Below are positions 48,548 through 55,824 of a DNA stretch of 64,000 bases, piece after piece. The notes beneath the pieces are model-generated. The model saw only the letters and a list, made by a program, of their open reading frames with translations, was not told the origin of the DNA and made no database searches. Source of the DNA: Nocardioides mangrovi (GTDB lineage: Bacteria; Actinomycetota; Actinomycetes; Propionibacteriales; Nocardioidaceae); NCBI RefSeq assembly GCF_020073815.1, contig NZ_JAIQZJ010000019.1:19835-83834 (forward strand), read 5' to 3'. The translations under genes and the position numbers were made by a program. How positions within the stretch are numbered: the first letter of the stretch is position 1; each line of letters opens with the position of its first letter.

Positions 48548-49924
48548 ATGAGCGACACCACGCACGACGCCGACGCACCCCGCCTGGCCGAGACCTTCGA
48601 GGAGGTCGAGGACGCGCTGCTGTCCCGCTGGCCGGAGACCAAGCTCGAGCCCTCGCTCGACCGCATCCAGGCCTTCACCGAGCTGCTCGGTGACCCGCAG
48701 CGCGCCTACCCGGTCATCCACCTGACCGGCACCAACGGCAAGACCTCCACGTCGCGGATGATCGACACCCTCCTGCGCGCGCTCGATCTGCGCACCGGCC
48801 GCTTCACCAGCCCGCACGTCGAGCGGATGACCGAGCGGATCTCCGTCGACGGCGAGCCGCTGTCCGACGAGGCGTTCGTGCGCGCGTTCAACGACGTCGC
48901 GCCCTACACCCACCTCGTCGACGCGGACCAGCCGCACCCGCTCTCCTTCTTCGAGACCGTCGTCGGGATGGCGTACGCCGCGTTCGCCGACGCTCCGGTC
49001 GACGTCGCCGTCGTCGAGGTGGGCATGGGCGGCGCCTGGGACGCCACCAACGTCGCCGACGCGGCGGTCGCGGTGGTGCTGCCGATCGCGGTCGACCACG
49101 CGCAGTACCTCGGCGAGACGCCGGCCGCGATCGCCGTCGAGAAGTCCGGGATCATCAAGCCCGGCTCGATCGCCGTGCTCGCCCAGCAGACCCCCGAGGT
49201 CGCGGAGGTGCTGCTCGCCCGGGCCACCGAGGTCGGCGCGACCGTGGCGCGGGAGGGCCTGGAGTTCGGGGTCGTCTCGCGGACGCCCGCGGTCGGCGGC
49301 CAGGTCGTGTCGCTCCAGGGCCTGCGGGCGCGGTACGACGACGTCTTCCTGCCGCTCTACGGCGCCCACCAGGCCCAGAACGCCGCGGTCGCGCTGGCCG
49401 CCGTCGAGGCGTTCGCGGGAGACGCGGCCCTCGACGAGGACGTCGTCCGGCAGGCCTTCGCCGAGGTGACCTCGCCCGGGCGCCTCGAGATCGTGCGGCG
49501 CAGCCCGACGATCGTCCTCGACGCCGCGCACAACCCGGCCGGCGCCGAGGCGCTCGGCGCCGCACTGGAGGACTCCTTCACCTTCAGCCCGCTGATCGGC
49601 GTCATCGGGGTGATGGCCGACAAGGACGCCGACGGGCTGCTCGCCGCGCTCGAGCCGCACCTCGCCCACCTCATCTGCTCGCAGAACTCCACCGACCGCG
49701 CGATGCCTGCCGACCGGCTGGCCGAGGCGGCGCGCGAGATCTTCGGCGAGGACCGGGTCACGGTCGCGCCGCGGCTCTCCGACGCGATCGACCAGGCCGC
49801 GGCGCTGGCCGAGGCCGGCGAGGCCTTCGGTGACCCGCTGGGCTCCGGCGCGGTGCTGGTGACCGGCTCGGTCGTCACCGTCGGCGAGGCCCGCAGCCTG
49901 CTCGTGCGGGAGGGCCGCCGATGA
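48548..49924 (+). CDS. folC: bifunctional folylpolyglutamate/dihydrofolate synthase
   Basis: A 458-residue Mur-ligase-fold enzyme that adds glutamates to folates. The P-loop is VIHLTGTNGKTSTSRMIDTLL; the omega-loop region VEVGMGGAWDATNV and DHAQYLGETPAAIAVEKSGIIKPG are typical; the ligand-binding C-terminal domain contains VLDAAHNPAGAEAL and VIGVMADKDADGLL. It is coupled to the DUF4233 gene by an ATGA overlap, and ndk lies 2.5 kb on, a common actinobacterial order. Confidence 0.95.
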   Translation: MSDTTHDADAPRLAETFEEVEDALLSRWPETKLEPSLDRIQAFTELLGDPQRAYPVIHLTGTNGKTSTSRMIDTLLRALDLRTGRFTSPHVERMTERISVDGEPLSDEAFVRAFNDVAPYTHLVDADQPHPLSFFETVVGMAYAAFADAPVDVAVVEVGMGGAWDATNVADAAVAVVLPIAVDHAQYLGETPAAIAVEKSGIIKPGSIAVLAQQTPEVAEVLLARATEVGATVAREGLEFGVVSRTPAVGGQVVSLQGLRARYDDVFLPLYGAHQAQNAAVALAAVEAFAGDAALDEDVVRQAFAEVTSPGRLEIVRRSPTIVLDAAHNPAGAEALGAALEDSFTFSPLIGVIGVMADKDADGLLAALEPHLAHLICSQNSTDRAMPADRLAEAAREIFGEDRVTVAPRLSDAIDQAAALAEAGEAFGDPLGSGAVLVTGSVVTVGEARSLLVREGRR

Positions 49925-50322
49925 GCGCCACTGACAGCGCGGAGCGGGAGCGGTCGCCGCGCCGCGGCATGTGCGCGGCCGTGCTCAGCCTCGAGGCGAT
50001 CACCCTCGGCCTGACCACCCCGGTCATGATCTCCATCGCCGACGTCGACACCGCGACCGCGCTGTGCATCGGGCTCGGCCTCTGCGTGGCCTGCCTGCTG
50101 CTCGCCGGGATGCTGCGCCGCGAGTGGGCCTACGCCGCCGGCTGGGTGATCCAGGGCGCGGCCATCGGGCTGGGCTTCGTGATCCCGATGATGTTCGTCC
50201 TCGGCATCATCTTCGCGCTGCTCTGGGGCTCCGCGGACCTGCTCGGTCGCAAGATCGAGCGGGAGCGGGCCGCGGCGTACGCGGCCTTCGACCGGATCGT
50301 CGAGCCGCCGTCAGAGGACTGA
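49921..50322 (+). CDS. DUF4233 membrane protein
   Basis: A 133-residue protein with four hydrophobic helices (about 17-38, 46-65, 70-90 and 93-112), matching DUF4233, a family found almost only next to folC in actinobacteria. Function is unknown; co-location hints at a link to folate or nucleotide metabolism. The gene overlaps folC by four bases and, convergently, the MocR gene by 12. Confidence 0.88.
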   Translation: MSATDSAERERSPRRGMCAAVLSLEAITLGLTTPVMISIADVDTATALCIGLGLCVACLLLAGMLRREWAYAAGWVIQGAAIGLGFVIPMMFVLGIIFALLWGSADLLGRKIERERAAAYAAFDRIVEPPSED

Positions 50323-51636
50323 GGTCAGCGCGGCCAGGGCGCGGTCGAGCTCCGCGTCGGTCACGCCGCCGAAGCCGACCACCAGGCCGGTCAGCGACGC
50401 CGACCGGCAGTAGTCGCTGAGCAGGTTGACCTCGAAGCCCGCCGACCGGGCCGCCGCCTGCGCGCGCCGCGCGTCGGGCTGGGGGAGCAGCCAGGTCGAG
50501 TACATCCCCGCGAGCGGCCCCGCCAGCTCGGCGTACGGCGCGAGCGCGGCCGCCACCCGGGGCGCTCGGTCGGCGTAGACCCGGCGCGCGGTGCGGACGA
50601 CCTTGTCGACGTAGCCGTCGCGCAGCAGGGTCAGGAAGGCACGCTGGACCGGCCAGGGGGCGCCCTCGTGGGTGACCAGGCGGCGGGCGTTGAGCGGGTC
50701 GAGCCGCTCTGGTGGCGGGACCAGCCAGCCGAGCCGCAGCGACGGCGCGACGGCCTTGGCGGCGGTGCCGAGGTAGGCGACCCGGGAGCGGTCCAGGCTG
50801 GCGAGCGCGGGCACCGGGGCGACGTCGTAGCGGAACTCCGAGTCGTAGTCGTCCTCGACCACCACCGCACCCGCCTCCGCCGCCCGGGCGAGGAGCGCGA
50901 GCCGCTCGGCAGCCGGCAGCACGCGGCCGAGGGGGTGCTGGTGGGCGGGGGTGACGTACGCCGCCGCGCAGCCGTGGAGGTCGACCGCCGGGCCGTCGGC
51001 CGGGAGGTCGCGGACCTCGCGGCCCAGGCCCCGGACGGTCTCGACGGCGGCCCGGTAGCCGGGGTCCTCGAGGGCGACCGCCCCGGCCGGCAGCACGGTG
51101 AGCAGGTGCCGAAGACCGTCGGTGGTGCCGGCGGTGACGACCACCTCGTCCGGGTCGACCGCCAGCCCGCGCAGCCGGGCGAGCCGGTCGGCCAGCAGGG
51201 TCCGCAGCTCCGGGAGACCGCGCGGGTCGTCGTACCCGCGCGGAGGCCGCGCGGTGGAGACCTCGCGCCACGCCCGCCGCCAGCCGGCGGCGTGCCGGGG
51301 GTCGATCCAGGGGGTGCCGGCGTCGAGCCGGACCAGCTCGGCGGTCGCCCGCCCGGGGCGGGGTCGGGTGGGGGCGGCGGCACTCGCGGCGCCGGCGGCG
51401 ACGAAGGTGCCCGCGCCCCGGCGCCCCTCGAGCCAGCCCTCGGCGAGGAGCTGCTCGTAGGCGTGCTCGACGACCGACCGACTCACGCCGAGGTCGGCGG
51501 CGAGGGCGCGGCTGCTCGGGAGCCGGTCGCCGCGGGCGAGGGTGCCGGCGAGGACGAGGTCGCGGATCCGGCCCGAGAGCTGGACGCCGAGCGAGCCGGG
51601 AGCGGCGCGGTCGAGGGTGACGGGAAGGGCGGTCAT
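50311..51636 (-). CDS. MocR/PdxR-type regulator (GntR HTH fused to aminotransferase fold)
   Basis: A 441-residue regulator. The GntR winged helix is about 15-80 (LVLAGTLARGDRLPSSRALAADLGVSRSVVEHAYEQLLAEGWL). The rest is a class I aminotransferase fold that binds pyridoxal phosphate, with VEDDYDSEFRYD and YLGTAAKAVAPSLRLGWLV, where the Lys would form the internal aldimine. MocR proteins sense PLP or amino acids; PdxR controls PLP synthesis genes. The neighbour across the divergent promoter is a pyridoxamine-phosphate-oxidase-like gene, fitting a PdxR-like role. Confidence 0.92.
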   Translation of the reverse strand: MTALPVTLDRAAPGSLGVQLSGRIRDLVLAGTLARGDRLPSSRALAADLGVSRSVVEHAYEQLLAEGWLEGRRGAGTFVAAGAASAAAPTRPRPGRATAELVRLDAGTPWIDPRHAAGWRRAWREVSTARPPRGYDDPRGLPELRTLLADRLARLRGLAVDPDEVVVTAGTTDGLRHLLTVLPAGAVALEDPGYRAAVETVRGLGREVRDLPADGPAVDLHGCAAAYVTPAHQHPLGRVLPAAERLALLARAAEAGAVVVEDDYDSEFRYDVAPVPALASLDRSRVAYLGTAAKAVAPSLRLGWLVPPPERLDPLNARRLVTHEGAPWPVQRAFLTLLRDGYVDKVVRTARRVYADRAPRVAAALAPYAELAGPLAGMYSTWLLPQPDARRAQAAARSAGFEVNLLSDYCRSASLTGLVVGFGGVTDAELDRALAALTSVL

Positions 51637-51680
51637 TGGCCTGCCGGACTGATCGTTGATTGGCCCGTGTGTGCAGGCCA
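51637..51680. promoter_or_regulatory. spaced inverted repeat in the MocR/PNPOx-like divergent region
   Basis: TGGCCTGC (51637-51644) and GCAGGCCA (51673-51680) are perfect complements 28 bases apart; ATTGGCC also occurs twice as a direct repeat (51635 and 51659). MocR regulators often bind spaced repeats, so this is the likely operator region. Confidence 0.45.
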
Positions 51681-51702
51681 CTTGCCGGCGAGGATAGTCG
51701 TC

Positions 51703-52374
51703 GTGACGACGACTCCGCTCTCTCCGACCCAGCGCACCACGATCGGCCGCGGCCGCAACCGGATGGTCGAGGACCGCGCCGAGCTGCACCGCCTGCTCGA
51801 CGACGCACTGATCGCCCACCTGGGCGTGGTCGTCGGCGGGCACCCGGTGGTGCTGCCGGTGGCCTTCGCGGTGGACCTCGACGGCCCCGACGAGGACGGG
51901 ACGCTCTACGTGCACGGCTCGGTCGCGGCCGGCTGGCTGCGTGGAGCCGCCGACACCACGGTGTGCGTGACCGTCACCGAGCTCGACGGGCTGGTCGCCG
52001 CGCGCTCGGCCTTCCACCACTCGATGAACTACCGCTCCGCCGTGGTGATCGGCACCGCTCGGATCGTCGAGGACCCCGTCGAGCGCCGCCACGCGCTCGG
52101 CCTGACCGTCGACCACATGATCCCGGGCCGCGACGCCACCCTCCGCGAGCCCACCCGCAAGGAGCTGGCGGCGACCGCGGTCCTCGCCGTCCCGCTCCAC
52201 GAGGCGTCGATGAAGGCCCGCGCCGAGGGTCCGGTCGACGACGCCGAGGACATCGAGGCAGGGGTCTGGGGCGGCGTGATCCCGGTGGGCCGCGTGTTCG
52301 GCGCGGTGGTGCCCGACGCCGACGCGACCGGTCCGGTCCCGGCCGACGTCGTACGACGGGCGCGTGCTCGCTAG
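51703..52374 (+). CDS. pyridoxamine 5'-phosphate oxidase-family (FMN-binding split barrel) protein
   Basis: A 223-residue flavin-binding protein of the group that includes nitroimidazole-resistance NimA-like and Rv1155-like enzymes: DDALIAHLGVVVGGHPVVLPVAFAVD, LYVHGSVAAGWLRG, then SAFHHSMNYRSAVVIGTARIVED and ELAATAVLAVPLHEASMKARAEGP. True PNPOx activity (PNP/PMP to PLP) is not certain. GTG 51703 lies seven bases after GAGGAT (weak -10). It is divergent from a MocR regulator, which probably controls it. Confidence 0.85.
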   Translation: MTTTPLSPTQRTTIGRGRNRMVEDRAELHRLLDDALIAHLGVVVGGHPVVLPVAFAVDLDGPDEDGTLYVHGSVAAGWLRGAADTTVCVTVTELDGLVAARSAFHHSMNYRSAVVIGTARIVEDPVERRHALGLTVDHMIPGRDATLREPTRKELAATAVLAVPLHEASMKARAEGPVDDAEDIEAGVWGGVIPVGRVFGAVVPDADATGPVPADVVRRARAR

Positions 52375-52377
52375 GGT
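52372..52377 (+). promoter_or_regulatory. -10 hexamer of ndk, leaderless type
   Basis: TAGGGT, six bases before ATG 52384; it overlaps the stop of the preceding gene. Confidence 0.5.
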
Positions 52378-52383
52378 CGGCAC

Positions 52384-52791
52384 ATGACCCAGCGCACGTT
52401 CGTCATCCTCAAGCCCGACGCCGTCCGGCGGGGCCTGGTCGGGGAGGTCCTCTCCCGGTTCGAGGCCAAGGGCCTGAGCATCGTCGCGATGGAGCAGCGC
52501 ACCATCGACGGCGCGATGGCCGACCAGCACTACGCCGAGCACGTCGAGCGCGACTTCTACCCGCCGCTGCGCACCTTCATCACCAGCGGCCCGCTGGTGG
52601 CGCTGGTGCTCGAGGGCGACGAGGCCATCGACGTGGTGCGCGCGATCAACGGCGCCACCGACGGGCGCAAGGCCGCGCCGGGCACCGTGCGCGGCGACCT
52701 GTCGCTGTCCAACCGCGAGAACCTCGTGCACGCCTCGGACTCCGCGGAGTCCGCCGCGCGCGAGCTCGCGCTCTGGTTCCCGGGTCTGTGA
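52384..52791 (+). CDS. ndk: nucleoside diphosphate kinase
   Basis: A 135-residue NDK moving phosphate from NTPs to NDPs. RTFVILKPDAVRRGLVGEVLSRFE opens the protein; the catalytic His is about residue 116 in NLVHASDSAESAARE, where HASDS replaces the common HGSDS; GRKAAPGTVRGD is the nucleotide loop. Normal length. Confidence 0.97.
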   Translation: MTQRTFVILKPDAVRRGLVGEVLSRFEAKGLSIVAMEQRTIDGAMADQHYAEHVERDFYPPLRTFITSGPLVALVLEGDEAIDVVRAINGATDGRKAAPGTVRGDLSLSNRENLVHASDSAESAARELALWFPGL

Positions 52792-52837
52792 CCTGATCTG
52801 ACGTTTCGGTGAGGTGCCCCCGGGCAAGCCTCACGGC

Positions 52838-53200
52838 ATGGAGCCGCTGGCTCGGGACGCCGAGCTCCCCCCGATGGTCGCGGCCGCGATCGACCGGGTG
52901 ACCGCCCACGCCACCGGCGCGTGGACCGAGGTCACCGGCACCGGCGAGCCCGTCACCGCGCGCCTGGAGCCCGGCCCGGGCGACACCGTGGTCGCGCGTG
53001 CCCGCGCCACCACGGTCTGCGACGTCTCGCCGCTGCTCGGCCTCGAGCTGATGCTGGCCGGTGCCGGCTGGACCACGACGCACCCGCCGGCGGGCCTGGA
53101 CGTGCTGGCGGCCCAGCGCGCGGGCGACGAGCTGCTCGCGTCGTACGCCGCACCCGGCGTCGTCACCGTCACCGTCACCTCGGCGCCGCTGCCCGCCTGA
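52838..53200 (+). CDS. conserved-looking hypothetical protein between ndk and mreB
   Basis: About 120 residues (128 if a GTG at 52814 is used). No domain is recognised. It has no signal peptide or membrane helix and a moderately hydrophobic middle (VSPLLGLELMLAGAGWTTTHPP). Third codon positions are almost all G or C, in line with real coding sequence, and no better frame exists in the gap. It lies between ndk and the mreB promoter on the same strand. Function unknown. Confidence 0.5.
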   Translation: MEPLARDAELPPMVAAAIDRVTAHATGAWTEVTGTGEPVTARLEPGPGDTVVARARATTVCDVSPLLGLELMLAGAGWTTTHPPAGLDVLAAQRAGDELLASYAAPGVVTVTVTSAPLPA

Positions 53201-53263
53201 GGCCCCGCGACGAAATCGCAGGTGAGGCCGCGTGTCCTGCCCGGCGAGCGCGGTCGGCGTTCG

Positions 53264-53269
53264 TAGCCT
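53264..53269 (+). promoter_or_regulatory. -10 hexamer of the mreB operon
   Basis: TAGCCT lies 80 bases before the mreB ATG, so this operon has a long 5' leader, unlike most neighbours. GTTGTCACAAC, a short palindrome, covers the likely start site (53270-53280). Confidence 0.35.
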
Positions 53270-53348
53270 GTTGTCACAACTTCCCCACCAGCACCACCCG
53301 TGATCCATCCCCGGGCGCGGGTGCGTGCGCGCAGCGACAAGGCATCCC

Positions 53349-54377
53349 ATGGCGAACAGCTTCATCGGCCGGGACATGGCCGTGGACCTCGGCACCGCCA
53401 ACACGCTCGTCTACGTCCGCGGCAAGGGCGTCCTGCTCGACGAGCCGAGCGTCGTCGCGCTCAAGGAGTCGACCGGCGAGATCCTCGCCGTCGGCCACGA
53501 GGCGAAGCGGATGCTCGGGCGCACCCCCGACCACATCACCGCCATCCGGCCGCTCAAGGACGGCGTCATCGCCGACTTCGAGGCGACCGAGCAGATGCTG
53601 CGCTACTTCATCCAGCAGGTGCACCGGCGCCGCTACTTCGCCAAGCCCCGGATGGTGATCTGCGTGCCGAGCGGCATCACCGCCGTCGAGCACCGCGCGG
53701 TCAAGGAGGCCGGCTACATGGCCGGCGCCCGCCGCGTCTACATCGTCGAGGAGCCGATGGCGGCCGCGATCGGCGCCGGGCTCCCCGTCCACCAGGCCAC
53801 CGGCAACATGGTCGTCGACGTCGGCGGCGGTACGACGGAGGTCGCGGTCATCTCGCTCGGCGGCATCGTCACGAGCCTCTCGGTCCGCACCGCCGGCGAC
53901 GACCTCGACCAGGCGATCGTCGCGTGGATGAAGAAGGAGCACGCGCTGATGCTCGGCGAGCGCACCGCCGAGGAGGTCAAGATGACCCTCGGCTCGGCGT
54001 TCCCGCAGCTCGACGAGCCCGAGGCGGAGATCCGCGGCCGCGACATGGTCTCCGGCCTGCCGCGCACCGTCGTCGTCTCCAGCGCCGAGGTCCGCCAGGC
54101 GCTCGAGGAGCCGCTGCACGCGATCGTCGACGCCGTCCGGGCCACCCTCGACCAGACCCCGCCGGAGCTCGCCGGCGACATCATGGACCGCGGCATCGTC
54201 CTCACCGGCGGCGGCGCGCTGCTCCGCGGCCTCGACGAGCGCCTGCGGCACGAGACCGGGATGCCGGTGCACATCGCCGAGGACCCGCTGACCTCCGTCG
54301 CGATCGGCGCCGGGAAGTGCGTGGAGGAGTTCGAGGCGCTGCAGCAGGTGCTCGTCACCGACCCGAGGCGCGGCTGA
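53349..54377 (+). CDS. mreB: rod shape-determining protein MreB
   Basis: A 342-residue actin homologue organising lateral wall synthesis. Phosphate loop 1 is DMAVDLGTANTLVYVRGKG; phosphate 2 region VVDVGGGTTEVAVIS; adenosine motif GIVLTGGGALLRGLD. ATG 53349 is chosen because MANSFIGRDMAVDLG begins where MreB family proteins do. It is the first gene of mreBCD-mrdA-rodA, all joined by overlaps of one to four bases up to mrdA. Confidence 0.97.
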   Translation: MANSFIGRDMAVDLGTANTLVYVRGKGVLLDEPSVVALKESTGEILAVGHEAKRMLGRTPDHITAIRPLKDGVIADFEATEQMLRYFIQQVHRRRYFAKPRMVICVPSGITAVEHRAVKEAGYMAGARRVYIVEEPMAAAIGAGLPVHQATGNMVVDVGGGTTEVAVISLGGIVTSLSVRTAGDDLDQAIVAWMKKEHALMLGERTAEEVKMTLGSAFPQLDEPEAEIRGRDMVSGLPRTVVVSSAEVRQALEEPLHAIVDAVRATLDQTPPELAGDIMDRGIVLTGGGALLRGLDERLRHETGMPVHIAEDPLTSVAIGAGKCVEEFEALQQVLVTDPRRG

Positions 54378-55315
54378 TGCGCGACCTCAGGCCCGGGTTC
54401 AAGCTCCGCGAGCGCCACTGGCGCGGGCCGGCCGCCGAGCACCGCCGGGTGTCGCCCGGCCTCGTCGCCACGCTGGTGCTGGCCAGCCTCACCCTGATGA
54501 CCCTCGACCACGCCGGCGGGTCCGACTCGCCGCTGGAGCCAGCGCGCCGGGCCGTGGGGGAGATCTTCGGGCCGGCCGAGACCGCCACCTCGGCCGCCGT
54601 ACGCCCCTTCACGGCGGTGCCCGACTGGTTCCGGTCCAAGGACTCCATGCAGCAGGACCTGCTGGACCTCCAGGCGGAGAACTCCCAGCTCAAGTCCCAG
54701 GTCGCGAAGCAGGACTACGACCGCAACCGGCTCGAGGAGTACGACGGCCTCACCGCCGCCGCCCACCAGATCGGCTACTCGCTCGTGCCCGCGCGCGTCG
54801 TCGGCCTCGGGGCCGCGCAGTCCTTCTCGCAGACGGTGACCATCGACGCCGGCACCGACGCCGGGATCCACCCCGACCTCACCGTGATCAACAACGACGG
54901 CCTGGTCGGCCGGGTCCTGCGGGTCACGCGCACCACGGCGACCGTGCTCCTGATCGTCGACTCCGACTCCACCGTCGGCGGCCGGGTCGGCCGCAGCATG
55001 GAGGTCGGCTTCCTGCACGGGCGCGGCGTCATCGGCGGCGACGGACGCCTGGACCTCGAGCTCGTCGACCAGACCGCCGTCCCCGCGAAGAACGACACCG
55101 TCGTCACGTGGGGGAGCGAGGCCGGCGGCCCCTACGTCTCCGGCGTGCCGGTCGGCCGCGTCACCAGCGTCTACAGCAGCCTGCGCGAGTCCTCGCAGCG
55201 CGCCGTCGTCGAGCCGTTCGTCGACTTCGGGGCCCTCGACCTGGTCGGTGTCGTGGTGCCGTCCGGCACCACGAGCGACCGCGCCGTGATCGAGGCCGAC
55301 GGGAGCCTGGGATGA
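54377..55315 (+). CDS. mreC: rod shape-determining protein MreC
   Basis: A 312-residue bitopic protein: cytoplasmic N-terminus, one transmembrane helix near 34-50, a coiled coil at about 90-125 (QQDLLDLQAENSQLKSQV), then the two beta domains (ARVVGLGAAQSFSQTVTIDAGTDAGI, GLVGRVLRVTRTTATVLLIVDSDS). MreC links MreB to PBP2. Coupled to mreB by TGATG. Confidence 0.94.
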   Translation: MRDLRPGFKLRERHWRGPAAEHRRVSPGLVATLVLASLTLMTLDHAGGSDSPLEPARRAVGEIFGPAETATSAAVRPFTAVPDWFRSKDSMQQDLLDLQAENSQLKSQVAKQDYDRNRLEEYDGLTAAAHQIGYSLVPARVVGLGAAQSFSQTVTIDAGTDAGIHPDLTVINNDGLVGRVLRVTRTTATVLLIVDSDSTVGGRVGRSMEVGFLHGRGVIGGDGRLDLELVDQTAVPAKNDTVVTWGSEAGGPYVSGVPVGRVTSVYSSLRESSQRAVVEPFVDFGALDLVGVVVPSGTTSDRAVIEADGSLG

Positions 55316-55824
55316 ACACCCTGCGCGGACTGGCCGCGGCCGCCGCCGTCGCGGTCGCCCTGGTCCTCCAGGTCTCGCTCTTCCCGCACCTGGCCTGGGA
55401 CGGCATCGTGCCCAACCTCTGCCTGCTCGTGGTCGTCGCCGCCGGGCTCGCGCGCGGCCCTCAGCTCGGGACCGTCCTCGGCTTCGCCGCCGGTGTCGCG
55501 CTCGACCTCGCCCCGCCCGCCGACCACGTCGCCGGCCGCTGGGCGCTCGCGCTGCTCGTGGTCGGGTACGTCGCCGGCCGAGTGCGCCAGGACGCCCGTC
55601 CGAGCGTCGGCACCGTCGTCGCGACGGTCGCCGCGTCGTCGTTCGTCGGCACCTCGATCTACGCGCTCACCGGCCTGGTGCTCCAGGACCACGCGCTCGG
55701 CACCGGCGACCTGCTCCAGGTGATCCTCGTCGGCGTGCTGTGGGACCTCCTGCTCACCCCGCTCGTGCTGCCGCCGGTGATGGCGATGTTCCGTCACCTC
55801 CAGCCGGACCGGACCCTCGCCTGA
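55312..55824 (+). CDS. mreD: rod shape-determining membrane protein MreD
   Basis: A 170-residue protein with about five transmembrane helices, typical of MreD: LQVSLFPHLAWDGIVPNLCLLVVVAAGLARGPQ, GFAAGVALDLAPPADHVAGRWALALLVVGYVAGR, and a final helix pair. Four-base overlap with mreC and a TGATG junction with mrdA. Confidence 0.93.
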   Translation: MNTLRGLAAAAAVAVALVLQVSLFPHLAWDGIVPNLCLLVVVAAGLARGPQLGTVLGFAAGVALDLAPPADHVAGRWALALLVVGYVAGRVRQDARPSVGTVVATVAASSFVGTSIYALTGLVLQDHALGTGDLLQVILVGVLWDLLLTPLVLPPVMAMFRHLQPDRTLA

